Part shown: one piece after another, positions 1-9,092 of the stretch
Position numbering within the stretch: position 1 is the first letter of the stretch
Layout: the number at the start of each line of letters is the position of its first letter
Assembly: GCA_965262425.1 (NCBI GenBank)
Contig: OZ253536.1
Span: 3,596,001 to 3,660,000, forward strand
DNA length: 64,000 nt
Reading direction: 5' to 3'
DNA from: CAZOZZ01 sp965262425
GTDB lineage: Bacteria; Acidobacteriota; Terriglobia; 20CM-2-55-15
Notes under the pieces: model-generated
The model's database searches: none
What the model was told of the DNA's origin: nothing
Seen by the model: the letters and a program-made list of their open reading frames with translations, nothing else
Program-made: the position numbers and the translations under genes

Positions 1-205
1 CCTCCTTCCTTATAGCGTACAAGCAGGGTCTGACGACTATGGCAGTACGGACAGTGTCGCCGTATGGGTGTTATGTCAACCCGCGCGCGGCCGCAGGCCC
101 GTCGGGCGGGGGATTCAAAGCAGGATTTCCGTGCAGACGGCGGATTCAAGTCACATTTCCGCCTTGCGGAGGCACACCTGTCCCGCCGCGTCTTGACATC
201 GACGT

Positions 206-1708
206 TCAGAAGGCGTCTGGTTGGCAATCGTAGTCGGAAGAGGCGGGCGCCAGCGGCGGGGCGCGGGAAGGCAGGCCCAGGCACTCCAGGATTTTTTCCG
301 TGGCCGTGGGCGGACGAATTGCTGCAAGGATTTTGATTCTTCCGCCGCAATGTTCACACTGAAGAACGTCCACCAGGAAGACACGTTTCATCAACTCCGC
401 CCATGTATAGTTGCGACCGCTCACAGCTGGCGCCGTGTGCGACTCATCCTCAGTAGGCGGCACGCTTGATGTTTGGGGAGAAGGCTGCGATTTCACTTCG
501 GTTTCCCTGCTATGGTCCTTACCGGCTGGAACGATCAGGGATCTCCACGCTGCAGCAGGGCCGAATACTCCGTGATACCGGGTCAGGTGAGCACGCGGCG
601 CCGGGACCAGGACTGCCAGTTTGGCGATGAAGTCCTGACGCTCGAAAACGACAGCGGTGGTTCCGTTGCGCCAGGGACGTTTTAGACGATAATGGAGCCG
701 GCCATCAGAGAGCTCTGACAAACGACCTGTAGCGACGGCCGGACGGGCCGCATAGCGCATGAGCCTTTCCAGCCGCATCCGGTCGCGAGCCTCAATCGAG
801 ACATTGGCGTGCACACTAAAGCCAGAGACCATGGCCGAGCGGGAGCTCTGGAATGCATTCATGTCTTCTGGGTCGATCTGATCGCCCATGCGCACGACGC
901 CATGGCCGGCATTGGAGCCGACCGCAATCCTGCGGCTGACGGAACTGGCCAGCAGGGCGGCCATACCGGGATCGTCTTCTGACAAGGGATCTGCTTGTTG
1001 AGGTTCCGCCGCAGTTCCAAGCCCTCTCCGGTCCAGCAACGAGCGAACGCGCTCGTTGACGAGGGCTGTCAGGCGGAGGACGTCCTGATCCTCTGGCGCG
1101 GGCAGTTGATGAAACTCGGGACGGCCACTCGCGCCAGCGGCGTAAACCCCATCGATCACCATCGAGTGAAAATGCACGTTTGCATTCAGCGCGTCCCCAA
1201 AGCGCTGCACGAACGTCACGGCGCCACACTGCGTAGAGCGAAGATTCAGCAGTCGCTCGGCCCGCCGCCGCAATTCTCCAAATAGAGCAGGTATGAAAAC
1301 GTTCAGGACATCGCTGGTGAGGCGTCGGTCGTAGGCCATGCGGTAGCGCAGGGCAAAAGGTAGCGACAAGACCCACTGCCGTACCGGCACGATTGGAAAG
1401 ACACGATCGACCAGATGCGCCGCCGTATCCGCCATGCGTCGTCCACCACACGACGGACACCAGACGCGGGCTTTACAGGAGAACGCCAGTAACCGATCCC
1501 GGCCGCAGCCCTGGCAGTGAAGCCGCAGAAAGCCCCGCGCGAGAATGCCGCAATCCAGGAAGGCACGGAATTCTTCTTCAACAAATCGGGGGACCGGACG
1601 GTCGCGATCCCGTTGTCTGGCGAGGAACGTTTCCAGTTCATCCGCAACGACCTGATAGAGCACTGTCGATTCCGGATTGCGCGGTCGATATGCGACACCG
1701 ATAGCCAC
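206..1708 (-). CDS. IS91-family transposase
   Basis: A 500-residue transposase of the IS91 type, which moves by a rolling-circle mechanism with an HUH nuclease. Cys pairs at residues 65/68 (CQGC) and 84/87 (CPSC) form the N-terminal zinc-binding region, and the HUH metal site reads NVHFHSMVIDG near residues 177-187. A conserved RYAARP stretch in the second half belongs to the tyrosine region, and a further CEHCG pair lies close to the C terminus. Length is normal for the family and no break is seen. Element ends could not be fixed: IS91 elements lack inverted repeats and make no target duplication, and only one copy is in view. The gene upstream on the plus strand is intact. Confidence 0.9.
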   Translation of the reverse strand: MAIGVAYRPRNPESTVLYQVVADELETFLARQRDRDRPVPRFVEEEFRAFLDCGILARGFLRLHCQGCGRDRLLAFSCKARVWCPSCGGRRMADTAAHLVDRVFPIVPVRQWVLSLPFALRYRMAYDRRLTSDVLNVFIPALFGELRRRAERLLNLRSTQCGAVTFVQRFGDALNANVHFHSMVIDGVYAAGASGRPEFHQLPAPEDQDVLRLTALVNERVRSLLDRRGLGTAAEPQQADPLSEDDPGMAALLASSVSRRIAVGSNAGHGVVRMGDQIDPEDMNAFQSSRSAMVSGFSVHANVSIEARDRMRLERLMRYAARPAVATGRLSELSDGRLHYRLKRPWRNGTTAVVFERQDFIAKLAVLVPAPRAHLTRYHGVFGPAAAWRSLIVPAGKDHSRETEVKSQPSPQTSSVPPTEDESHTAPAVSGRNYTWAELMKRVFLVDVLQCEHCGGRIKILAAIRPPTATEKILECLGLPSRAPPLAPASSDYDCQPDAF

Positions 1709-2419
1709 GAAAGCGTTGCATCACGCAAGTCCGCGCGCAATTCACGGCATAACACACTCAGCAACATGCGTGGGCAGCGATTAGATAAATCCGTGCCGAC
1801 AGCGATTTCATTGTCGCGATTGTCGCGTGGTTGCCGATTCTCATTCGCTGAGGGCGCGGGCGTGAGGAAGTTGCCAGAGTGATAGGCCGGATCCGCAATG
1901 AGTTGTGAGTTTGCGTATGGGAATTGCATCAGTCCTTACCAGTTTCGCCCCAGACTGGACATTTTACTGTTGACGTTCAATCGGAATTCCCCACTACCGG
2001 GAAAGTGCCTGGACGGGCAGACATCTTGGAAGAAAAAACACCGCCGCGCCGATCCTCGTGTGTAACGCCGCAGGGTTTACCGACTGCCATAAGTAACTCC
2101 TGCTAAGCAGCAAGCCGCACATGTGGAATCTTAAGATCGAACTTGAGCTAGAACCCGTACCGGGCCCCCGCATTGGGGACCTTCCAGCACGTCGATCTCA
2201 AAGGAGGCTCTGTTCCGGATGGCGGGGCCGGTAGGCGAGCGAATCGACACTCTGGGAGTGTTCCGTTCATCTCGACGGGCTCGATGCGGTCATAGCCTCC
2301 TTTGCCGTTGACCATACCAATTCGCTTGAAATCCGATTCCTCCAGCCCTATGTTCGGTTCAACCCAATTGCGGAAACAGTGAAACAGGGACACGGTTCAC
2401 GTTGAACCAGGAGGACATC
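1709..2419. other. Non-coding stretch upstream of the IS91 transposase
   Basis: About 700 bases between the divergent transposase and the Tat-signal gene. No reading frame resembles a known protein. The part next to the transposase probably belongs to the IS91 element; the rest should hold the promoter of the dehydrogenase pair, but I see no convincing -35/-10 pair. Confidence 0.4.
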
Positions 2420-3088
2420 ATGGCCAGCCGGAAGGATGGGACGGAGCATGGTAACGGCCCACAAGGTTTTTCACGACGGGAGTTGCTGAAGCGTGCGGGG
2501 ATCTTCGGCATAGCGGCGGCTCTACCGGTGTCGGTGGTTCCCTCGGCTACCGCATCTGGACAGACACAGGAACCATTCGAAACGCTGACTGCTGCCGAGT
2601 CCGACACGCTCGAAGCGATTGTGGCGCGGCTGATCCCGACCGATGAGAACGGACCGGGAGCCACCGAGGCCCGCGCGGCGCACTACATTGACCGCGCGCT
2701 TACCGGCCCCTTGGCATCTTCACGTGCCGCGTACCTGGCGGGTCTCGAGGCAGTCGACGCCTATGCCGAGAATTCGAAAGGCGCACCGTTCGCCGAGCTA
2801 TCGGCCGAGGACCAGGAAGCGGTCTTGACCGACATGGAAGCGGGTGTCGCCACCGGTTTTGTACCGAACTCGTCGGGGTTCTTCAACCTGCTCCGGACAC
2901 ACACCATCCAGGGTACGTTCTGCGACCCGTATTACGGAGGAAACGCAAACTTCGTCGGCTGGGATCTGATCGACTACCCGGGCGTAAGAACGGCGGTCTC
3001 GGCCGATCAGCAGCGCCTGGATGCGGACCTGGAGCCGAACCACAGATCGGCGTACGACAGCCGAATGTTCACGAAGAGGGGGAGGTGA
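2420..3088 (+). CDS. Gluconate 2-dehydrogenase subunit 3-like Tat protein
   Basis: Small subunit of a periplasmic FAD-dependent sugar/alcohol dehydrogenase, of the gluconate 2-dehydrogenase subunit 3 family, 222 residues. The N terminus has a twin-arginine signal (SRRELLKRAG, then a hydrophobic stretch and an Ala-rich cleavage region); in this family the small subunit carries the catalytic GMC subunit across the membrane. The body begins with a typical phrase LTAAESDTLEAIVARLIPTD. ATG at 2420 is chosen because AGGAGG sits five bases upstream (2409-2414); an in-frame TTG at 2402 is less likely. Its partner begins three bases after its stop codon, but that gene is split by an insertion sequence, so this subunit may now lack a partner. 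Confidence 0.85.
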   Translation: MASRKDGTEHGNGPQGFSRRELLKRAGIFGIAAALPVSVVPSATASGQTQEPFETLTAAESDTLEAIVARLIPTDENGPGATEARAAHYIDRALTGPLASSRAAYLAGLEAVDAYAENSKGAPFAELSAEDQEAVLTDMEAGVATGFVPNSSGFFNLLRTHTIQGTFCDPYYGGNANFVGWDLIDYPGVRTAVSADQQRLDADLEPNHRSAYDSRMFTKRGR

Positions 3089-4694
3089 GCCATGGCTGTG
3101 ACTCTGGAAAGAACGGACGTCGTCATCGTCGGCCTGGGAGCGGTCGGCGGCGTGGCCGCCCTTCCGCTCACCGAGGCCGGGCTGGAAGTGATCGGTCTCG
3201 AAGCGGGGACGTGGCTCGGCACGCGCGATTTCGCTCCGGACGAACTGAGGAACAACGTCCGCGGCTGGCCTCAGTCGGTGCAGAAAGCGAACCGCGAGAT
3301 TCCCACTCACAGGCGTAGCGCCGGTGCGCCGTACTCGCCTCGCGGGTCGGTGCATCCGATGATGAACGCGGTCGGCGGCACTTCCCTCCACTACTGGGGA
3401 CAGAGCTGGCGCCTCAACCCGTGGGACTTCAAGGTGGTGACGGAAACCACCCGGCGCTACGGGGCCTCTCGAATCCCTGCCGGCTCAACCGTAGAGGATT
3501 GGCCGTTCGGACTCGAGGAGCTCGAGCCGTACTACGACAAAGTCGAATACGAAGTCGGGGTGTCGGGCCAGGCCGGTAATATCAACGGGACGATCGATCC
3601 GCGCGGCAACATCTTCGAAGGGCCACGGAGCCGGGAGTTTCCGATGCCTCCCCTCCGCGGCACGGGTTTCACCGACCGGATGGGTGCGGCGGCACGGACG
3701 CTCGGATGGGATCCGTTCCCGGGACCTGCCGCGATCAACAGTCAGAGATACCAGAACCGGTCGGCATGTGTGTACCACGGGTTCTGCAGCAGGGGCGGAT
3801 GCCACGTGAACGCGAAGAGTTCGACAGCGGTGTCCACGATACCCAAGGCGATGGACACGGGCCGTCTGAAGGTCGTTACGCAGGCGCACACGACCACGAT
3901 CGAAGTTGACACGGATGGTCGCGCCACCGGCGTGAACTACATCAAGAACGGTGAGGAGTACTTCCAGCCGGCGGACGTTGTTCTGCTCGCCAGCTATGTC
4001 TACGAGAACGTTCGCATGTTGCTGCTCTCGAAGTCCGCTCCCTATCCGAACGGTCTGGGAAACAATGGCGGTCTGGTCGGCAGGCACTACTTCAGCCACA
4101 ATACCGGCGCCGGCGTCACCGCCCTGTTCCCGTTTGATCTGAACAACTGGTACGGCACCCCCTCTCAGGGTGTCGCCATCGACAACTGGGCCGATGACAA
4201 CTTCGATCACGTCGATCTCGACTTCATAGGCGGCGGCAACCTCTGGGTCTACACCGAAAGACGGCCGATCACCGCCGCAAGAATGAACACGTTCGGACGG
4301 GCGCCGCAGTGGGGCTCGGCCTGGAAGGCGTTCATCAAGGAGAACGCCGACCGATGGACCAGCACCTACATCCAGAAGACGACCCTGCCGTACGAAGACA
4401 ACTACCTGGACCTGGACCCGACTGTCGAGGATCCTCTCGGCTTTCCTGTGTGCCGGATCACGGCCGACTTCAAGGACAACGAAAGGAAGATCGCGGCCTT
4501 CATGCAGGACAAGATGGTGGCGTGGTTCCAGGCAGCCGGCGCCATCGATACGCGGCGGAGCGGGATTGGGACGATGGGTCCGACGACGCATGCCTACGGC
4601 GGCACCCGCATGGGCGACAACCCGGATACGAACGTTGTCGATCAGTGGGGCTTTTCGCACGAGGCGCCGAACCTGGGCGTCCTCGGCGCCTCGG

Positions 4695-6135
4695 AGTCAA
4701 TCCCATTCTTAGTTGAAACTCTCCACGGCTCACGATTGGTCACGCAACCTTCTTCTTCGATCTCGTCGACGTCTTCGCCTCAATCTTCAGCTCCCGCCTG
4801 AGGGCTTCGCGGAGCTTTGGAAGATGACGGTAGCCGATCACCTTCCTCAAGCGTGGTTCGATGTCGATGAGCGCCGTCGCCAACCAGCGCTGCCGCTGGC
4901 TCGAGTTCTTCCAATGATCGACCTTCGCGCACCTTTCCTCGACGAGGGCATTGACCGATTCCAAGCAATTCGTCGTCTTGAACGAACGGCCCAGGACCCC
5001 GTACACGCCGAGTCGATGCAACGTGAGGGTCTCCTCCAGGCCTTCCTCAAGGCTCGTAGCGGCCGATTGGTTTCGCTCCTCGAGCTCTCCATGGAGCTGT
5101 TCGAGGGCCGCCCGGGCTTCGTTGTACTCCGGGCGCTGGTACGCACGCTGAAGCCGCTTGCGCCACGCGGCTTGCTCGGTCTTCGACAGGTAGCTCACCA
5201 CGTTCTCGCGTTTGTGCCATTGGCAGCGTTGGACCAGGGCTCGATTACCGAATGCCCGCTTGACTGCCGCGCGCAGACCTTTGCCGCCGTCGACGATCAC
5301 CAGCACGCCTTCAGAGATGTCCAGGCCTCGCTCCATCAATGAACGGAGAAACGGAGTCAGTACCTGCTCGTTCTCCGTACTCGTCTCCACGAAGCCTAAG
5401 AAGCGTTTGTCGCCCGTAATTGTGATGCCCAGGGCCACAACCATCGTGGCGTCGGCAAACATTTTCCCGTCCAGGAAGATCGCCACCACGTCCTCGGCCG
5501 ACAGATCCCGCTCCTGCATCTCCCGAAGTTTCGCCCCACTCGCCTGGACGAATCCTCGAGACACCGTCGAGCTCGACAATCCGATGGCTCCTGGAATCGC
5601 TTCCGCGGCCGACTCGTAGTTCCGGCAGGAGATCCCATAAAGCACACGTCTGAGAAGCAGTTCGTTCACCGCGCCATCCGGACTGAGTTCCTCGTAGCTC
5701 CGAAGCGGAATCTCCCCGCCCGCCACGCTGCGCACTCGAGGCACCCGAACCGGCACCCGCTGGCCCCCGAGCCCCACGGTCCCCGGATTACTCCCGTGTC
5801 GCCGGCCCCTCAACGTCGCCTCCTTTCGCGCGTATCGCTCACCCGCCAACGCCTTCACTTCCTCGTCGAGCAACTCCTCCACGTGCATCAACCCCAGTGG
5901 GATCAACGCCCGAATCATCTCCACCTTCGAGTCCAATTCCAGTCCCGAGTATTCCTCCCGGCTCAGGACCTCGACCTCACCCAGCACACGCGACTTCTTG
6001 CGTTTCTTCACCGAACGTAACAGACTGCTCATCTCGGCTCCTTTCTCTTACAGGCTTGATGTTGTTTCTTCCAATACCATCAAACCATAGGGTTTGGAGC
6101 CGTTTCAATTTCCAACTAAGATTGGCACACTTTCT
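4695..6135 (-). mobile_element. IS256-family insertion sequence, copy 1
   Basis: A complete insertion sequence of 1441 bp. Both ends carry related imperfect inverted repeats sharing TCTTAGTTG at the same distance from the tip. It is flanked by an exact 8-bp target duplication, CGCCTCGG (4687-4694 and 6136-6143). Boundaries were set by comparison with the second copy at 31599-33039, which has unrelated flanks. One transposase gene fills the element. The insertion disrupts the GMC dehydrogenase gene. Confidence 0.95.
4740..6032 (-). CDS. IS256-family (MULE-type DDE) transposase, copy 1
   Basis: A 430-residue transposase of the IS256/mutator type. Catalytic acidic residues lie in VAIFLDGKMFAD (first Asp), VIVDGGKGLRAAV (second Asp) and CLESVNALVEER (Glu); the family C-x2-H signature is visible as CQWHKRENV between the second Asp and the Glu. 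GGAG lies a few bases before ATG 6032. The protein is residue-for-residue the same as the copy at 31701-32993, so both are likely functional and recently moved. Confidence 0.95.
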   Translation of the reverse strand: MSSLLRSVKKRKKSRVLGEVEVLSREEYSGLELDSKVEMIRALIPLGLMHVEELLDEEVKALAGERYARKEATLRGRRHGSNPGTVGLGGQRVPVRVPRVRSVAGGEIPLRSYEELSPDGAVNELLLRRVLYGISCRNYESAAEAIPGAIGLSSSTVSRGFVQASGAKLREMQERDLSAEDVVAIFLDGKMFADATMVVALGITITGDKRFLGFVETSTENEQVLTPFLRSLMERGLDISEGVLVIVDGGKGLRAAVKRAFGNRALVQRCQWHKRENVVSYLSKTEQAAWRKRLQRAYQRPEYNEARAALEQLHGELEERNQSAATSLEEGLEETLTLHRLGVYGVLGRSFKTTNCLESVNALVEERCAKVDHWKNSSQRQRWLATALIDIEPRLRKVIGYRHLPKLREALRRELKIEAKTSTRSKKKVA

Positions 6136-6321
6136 CGCCTCGGTGATGGGCACAAGCGGCGCACGAAACCCGACACTCACGGCACAGGCTCTGGCGTGGC
6201 GAACAGCCGGGCACCTGGCTGAGAACTGGCGAACGATAGCAGAATGAGATCGGAGGTCATCTAGAAAACCTTGGTATTGCGCAACTCTAAGGGTTGCAAC
6301 GTCCGTGTTGTGAGGACCATA

Positions 6322-7356
6322 ATGCGCACCATGTTGACCAAGCCCAGTATCGCGTCCATTTCTTCCCGATTTCTAGCCGGGCTCCTAGCGCTTACGGTGA
6401 TGGTACCGCTCGTCGGCTGTGGAGAGAACTCATCTGAGGCCGGCATCATCGAACTCCAGATCGGAACCGTCACCGCACCCGGATCGCTCGTGTCGATCAC
6501 ATCCGAAGAGTTTGCCCGGCGTGTCAACGAAAGGCTGGACGGCCGGGTCCGGGCGACATTTTTTGGGTCCAGCCAACTCGGTAACGACGAGATACTGGTT
6601 CAAAAACTGAAGCTGGGGACACTCGACTTCGCCGTCCCGTCTACGATCATGTCTTCGCTGGTCGACGAATTCGGGTTGTTCGAGATGCCGTATCTGGTTC
6701 GGGACCGGGATCACATGCGAAAGATCGGCGAGGAGGTCTTCTGGCCGACACTGGCGCCCGCAGCCGAAGCGGAAGGGTACAAGGTCCTGGGACTGTGGGA
6801 GAACGGCTTCCGGCATATCACCAACAACATACGTCCCATCTTTACGCCGGAAGATCTCGCCGGAATCAAGCTGCGGACCCCTCGGGGAGCATGGCGTTTC
6901 AAGCTGTTCCGGGTGTTCGGAGCGAACCCGACGCCGATGCCGTTGTCGGAGGTCTTCGTCGCCCTTCAGACCGGCGTCATCGACGGCCAGGAGAACCCGT
7001 TCGCGCAACTGTCAAGCCTCAGGTTCCAGGAGGTACAGACATACCTGTCGCTGACTGGTCACGTCTACAGTCCCTCATACCTTCTCACGGGGCTCGACCG
7101 CTGGAACCGCCTGCCCGAAGACATCCGCCAGGTGATCGAGCAGATCGCGGGGGAGATGCAGGACTTCGTATACTCGGAAGCCGAGCGCATGGACCGTGAG
7201 CTTCTGGAGGAACTCCGCGGGTCCGGTATCCAGATCAACGAGGCCGACCGCGAGCGATTTCTCGAAGCCAGCGGTCCGATATACGAAGAATTCGGCAGCA
7301 CGGTGGCGGGCGGGGACGACATGATCCAGACGGCGGTCCGACTCGCCAATCCTTAG
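6322..7356 (+). CDS. TRAP transporter solute-binding lipoprotein (DctP type)
   Basis: Extracytoplasmic binding protein of a tripartite ATP-independent periplasmic transporter, 344 residues. The N terminus is a lipoprotein signal (hydrophobic LLALTVMVPLVGC, Cys as lipidation site). The body has family phrases such as EEFARRVNERLDGRVRATFF, the ligand-arginine region GIKLRTPRG and FVALQTGVIDGQENP. ATG 6322 is preferred because GAGGA lies five bases upstream; ATG 6331 is an alternative. No membrane subunits (DctQ/DctM) are nearby, so the permease is elsewhere or lost. The next gene starts 62 bases downstream in the same direction. The ligand cannot be told from sequence. Confidence 0.88.
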   Translation: MRTMLTKPSIASISSRFLAGLLALTVMVPLVGCGENSSEAGIIELQIGTVTAPGSLVSITSEEFARRVNERLDGRVRATFFGSSQLGNDEILVQKLKLGTLDFAVPSTIMSSLVDEFGLFEMPYLVRDRDHMRKIGEEVFWPTLAPAAEAEGYKVLGLWENGFRHITNNIRPIFTPEDLAGIKLRTPRGAWRFKLFRVFGANPTPMPLSEVFVALQTGVIDGQENPFAQLSSLRFQEVQTYLSLTGHVYSPSYLLTGLDRWNRLPEDIRQVIEQIAGEMQDFVYSEAERMDRELLEELRGSGIQINEADRERFLEASGPIYEEFGSTVAGGDDMIQTAVRLANP

Positions 7357-7418
7357 CAGCCCGGGCCGAACGCACAGCCACGATGGTATACTGACCGCCA
7401 AAGAGGAGACTTCAGCCA

Positions 7419-8267
7419 GTGCAGATTGATCACCAGAAATGTGTGGCTTGCTCCAACTGTGTTCCGGTGTGCCCGATGGGCGCGATCTACGTGGACACCG
7501 CAATAAACCGCGCCACCATCGATTACGACGAGTGCGTCGAGTGTGGGACCTGCTTTCGCGGGATGAGCCAGGAACACCTGAACCCGACGATGGTTCGCGC
7601 CATCCGCGGACTGGCCAAGATGTTCCGTTTCCGCTTCGAGCCGGAGCCCGACGTCTGCCCGACCGGTGCGTTCGTGATGGAAGAACTGGAATGGCCTCGC
7701 ATCGCCCGGCGGGTGTTCAGCGATCCCCTCGTCGAACACAAGTCCACCGGAATCACGGGCCGGGGCACAGAAGAGGTCAAGACGAACGATGTGGCGCATC
7801 GCGTCGGGATCGGCGAGGTCGGATACGTGATCGAGTTTGGCCGACCCGGAACCGGCGTCCGATTTCACCAGATACAGTCGATGACGATGGCTCTGGCCGA
7901 AATCGAAGTCACTTTTGAACCGAAGAACCCGATCACGCATCTGATGACCGACAAGCGCACGGGCACTCTCAAGGAAGATCTGCTCAACGAGAAGATCATG
8001 TCGGCGATTGTTGAAATCAAGACGACGCTGTCTGAAGTGAAAAACGTGCTCGACACGATCAGGGACGTGTCGAAGCGGATCGATACCGTCATCGCGATCG
8101 GAGTGTCGACCCGATGTGACGAGGCGGGAGAGGATCCGCTGCTGGCATCATTGCTGCACGAGTTGGGGTATACGTTCGAGCGTTCCAAGACCAACATGGG
8201 CCTGGGGCGGGTCACGAACGTCACCGGGGAGGGCGCTGTTGACGAACACTTTGCATCGGTACGGTAA
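7419..8267 (+). CDS. 4Fe-4S dicluster protein of unknown function
   Basis: A 282-residue protein whose first 90 residues bind two 4Fe-4S clusters. The first motif is regular (CVACSNCVPVCP). The second has CVECGTC followed only about 45 residues later by its CP (DVCPTGAF), an unusually long gap. The remaining 190 residues match nothing I recognise; the middle has GYVIEFGRPGTGVRFHQIQ and the last third looks helical. GTG 7419 follows AGAGGAGA (7402-7409). It overlaps the next gene by 29 bases, so the two are surely co-translated. The arrangement suggests a redox or electron-transfer enzyme with the next gene as partner. I recall similar proteins near anaerobic pyridine-ring reductases but cannot establish that here. 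Confidence 0.75.
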   Translation: MQIDHQKCVACSNCVPVCPMGAIYVDTAINRATIDYDECVECGTCFRGMSQEHLNPTMVRAIRGLAKMFRFRFEPEPDVCPTGAFVMEELEWPRIARRVFSDPLVEHKSTGITGRGTEEVKTNDVAHRVGIGEVGYVIEFGRPGTGVRFHQIQSMTMALAEIEVTFEPKNPITHLMTDKRTGTLKEDLLNEKIMSAIVEIKTTLSEVKNVLDTIRDVSKRIDTVIAIGVSTRCDEAGEDPLLASLLHELGYTFERSKTNMGLGRVTNVTGEGAVDEHFASVR

Positions 8268-8910
8268 GGCCGAGACCTTCCGGGACGACTACATCATCTT
8301 CGCCCTACCATCGAAGGGCAAGAACGATCACGGGGCGATCGAGAAGCTCAAGACCTTCCTCGGGATCTGTGTCCGGCATCGTCCTGCCAACATCGGCGCC
8401 TCGGGGAAGAGCAGCTTTCGGCCCTCGACGAGCCTCAACCCGTCCGTCCACTGGAAGCGGGACCTCGAACCGGACTTCGGCGTCGTCATCGACGGAGTGA
8501 AACGCGCGGGAACTGTCGGCGCCGTGTTCGACTCGCGCGAAAAAGCCGAGGCCTGCCTCCGCGAGGTCGTGGACGCCGACCTCGGGCTGTCGATCAATAT
8601 CAGCACGTCGGTCGAAGGCGCTAAAAACGTCGGTAATGCATGCGGGGTCCCGCGACACAGCGTCGAGTACTCGTTGGGGTTCCAGGACCCGCACGACCAC
8701 CTGCCAAGAGGCCAGATTCTCGAACTGGCCACGATGTGTGGTCATGGGATGGTCTCGTTCCACCTGGTCCAGAAAATGGTCGACCTGGTCCGGGAGGGTC
8801 GCCGGACACCGGCGCAAGCTGTGGCGACGCTGACCCGCTTTTGCCCGTGTGGGGTGTACAATCCTTCGCGAGCGTTGCGGCTTCTCGAAGAGAGTCATAC
8901 GCAACAGTAG
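8239..8910 (+). CDS. Conserved protein, probable partner of the Fe-S protein
   Basis: About 223 residues, not recognised. TTG 8239 is chosen as start because GGGGAGGG sits five bases before it, inside the 3' end of the preceding Fe-S gene; this gives a 29-base overlap. Visible features are GFQDPHDHLPRG in the middle and a Cys-rich C terminus with ATMCGHGM and, 40 residues on, FCPCGVYNPSRA, which could ligate metal together with the upstream protein. No signal peptide and no membrane segment. The tight overlap argues that both proteins form one complex or pathway. Confidence 0.7.
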   Translation: MTNTLHRYGKAETFRDDYIIFALPSKGKNDHGAIEKLKTFLGICVRHRPANIGASGKSSFRPSTSLNPSVHWKRDLEPDFGVVIDGVKRAGTVGAVFDSREKAEACLREVVDADLGLSINISTSVEGAKNVGNACGVPRHSVEYSLGFQDPHDHLPRGQILELATMCGHGMVSFHLVQKMVDLVREGRRTPAQAVATLTRFCPCGVYNPSRALRLLEESHTQQ

Positions 8911-8942
8911 TGGTTAGTGGCTAGTTGTTAGTGGTTAGTTGA
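8906..8942 (+). repeat. Short direct repeats, TTAGTGG type
   Basis: Immediately after the stop codon lie several copies of a near-octamer (TAGTGGTTAGTGG, TTGTTAGTGGTTAG). It resembles the short-period intergenic repeats found elsewhere in the window (47.4 and 53.7 kb). No gene function is evident. Confidence 0.6.
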
Positions 8943-9092
8943 GTGAGTTTACTTCCAGATCTTCGCCTTCCGCCGTCACTCGCGCAAACCGCGCCAATCA
9001 TTCCTCATTGCTTTGCTGATCCCGGTTAGGTAGTCTGTCTCCAAATTTACTTGGATCGACAAGGCAACGCAGTTTCCGTCAGGAGACAGCAT

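Larger units (their letters stand above)
3092..6247 (+). pseudogene. GMC oxidoreductase, split by IS256-type element
   Basis: FAD-dependent GMC-type dehydrogenase, the catalytic partner of the preceding subunit 3 protein. The N terminus has the dinucleotide-binding fold (VIVGLGAVGGVAALPL, then Glu at the strand end) and the C-terminal part has GGTRMGDNPDTNVVDQWG. The frame is interrupted after base 4694 by a 1441-bp element. Removing 4695-6143 (element plus one 8-bp target copy) rejoins the frame as LGASVMGTSGARNP and restores the classic GMC C terminus NPTLTAQALAWRTA, ending at 6247, for a protein of about 568 residues. As it stands the left part reads into the element and stops at 4801, losing the C-terminal catalytic/FAD segment, so activity is unlikely. 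Confidence 0.93.

Noticed and set aside
816..1929. Long frames opposite or out of phase to the IS91 transposase.
   Set aside because: They overlap a clear transposase and match no family; shadows of GC-rich codon bias.
3485..4660. A 391-codon minus-strand frame opposite the GMC oxidoreductase.
   Set aside because: Composition is Arg/Val/Gly-rich with no motif and mirrors the real gene's third-position bias.
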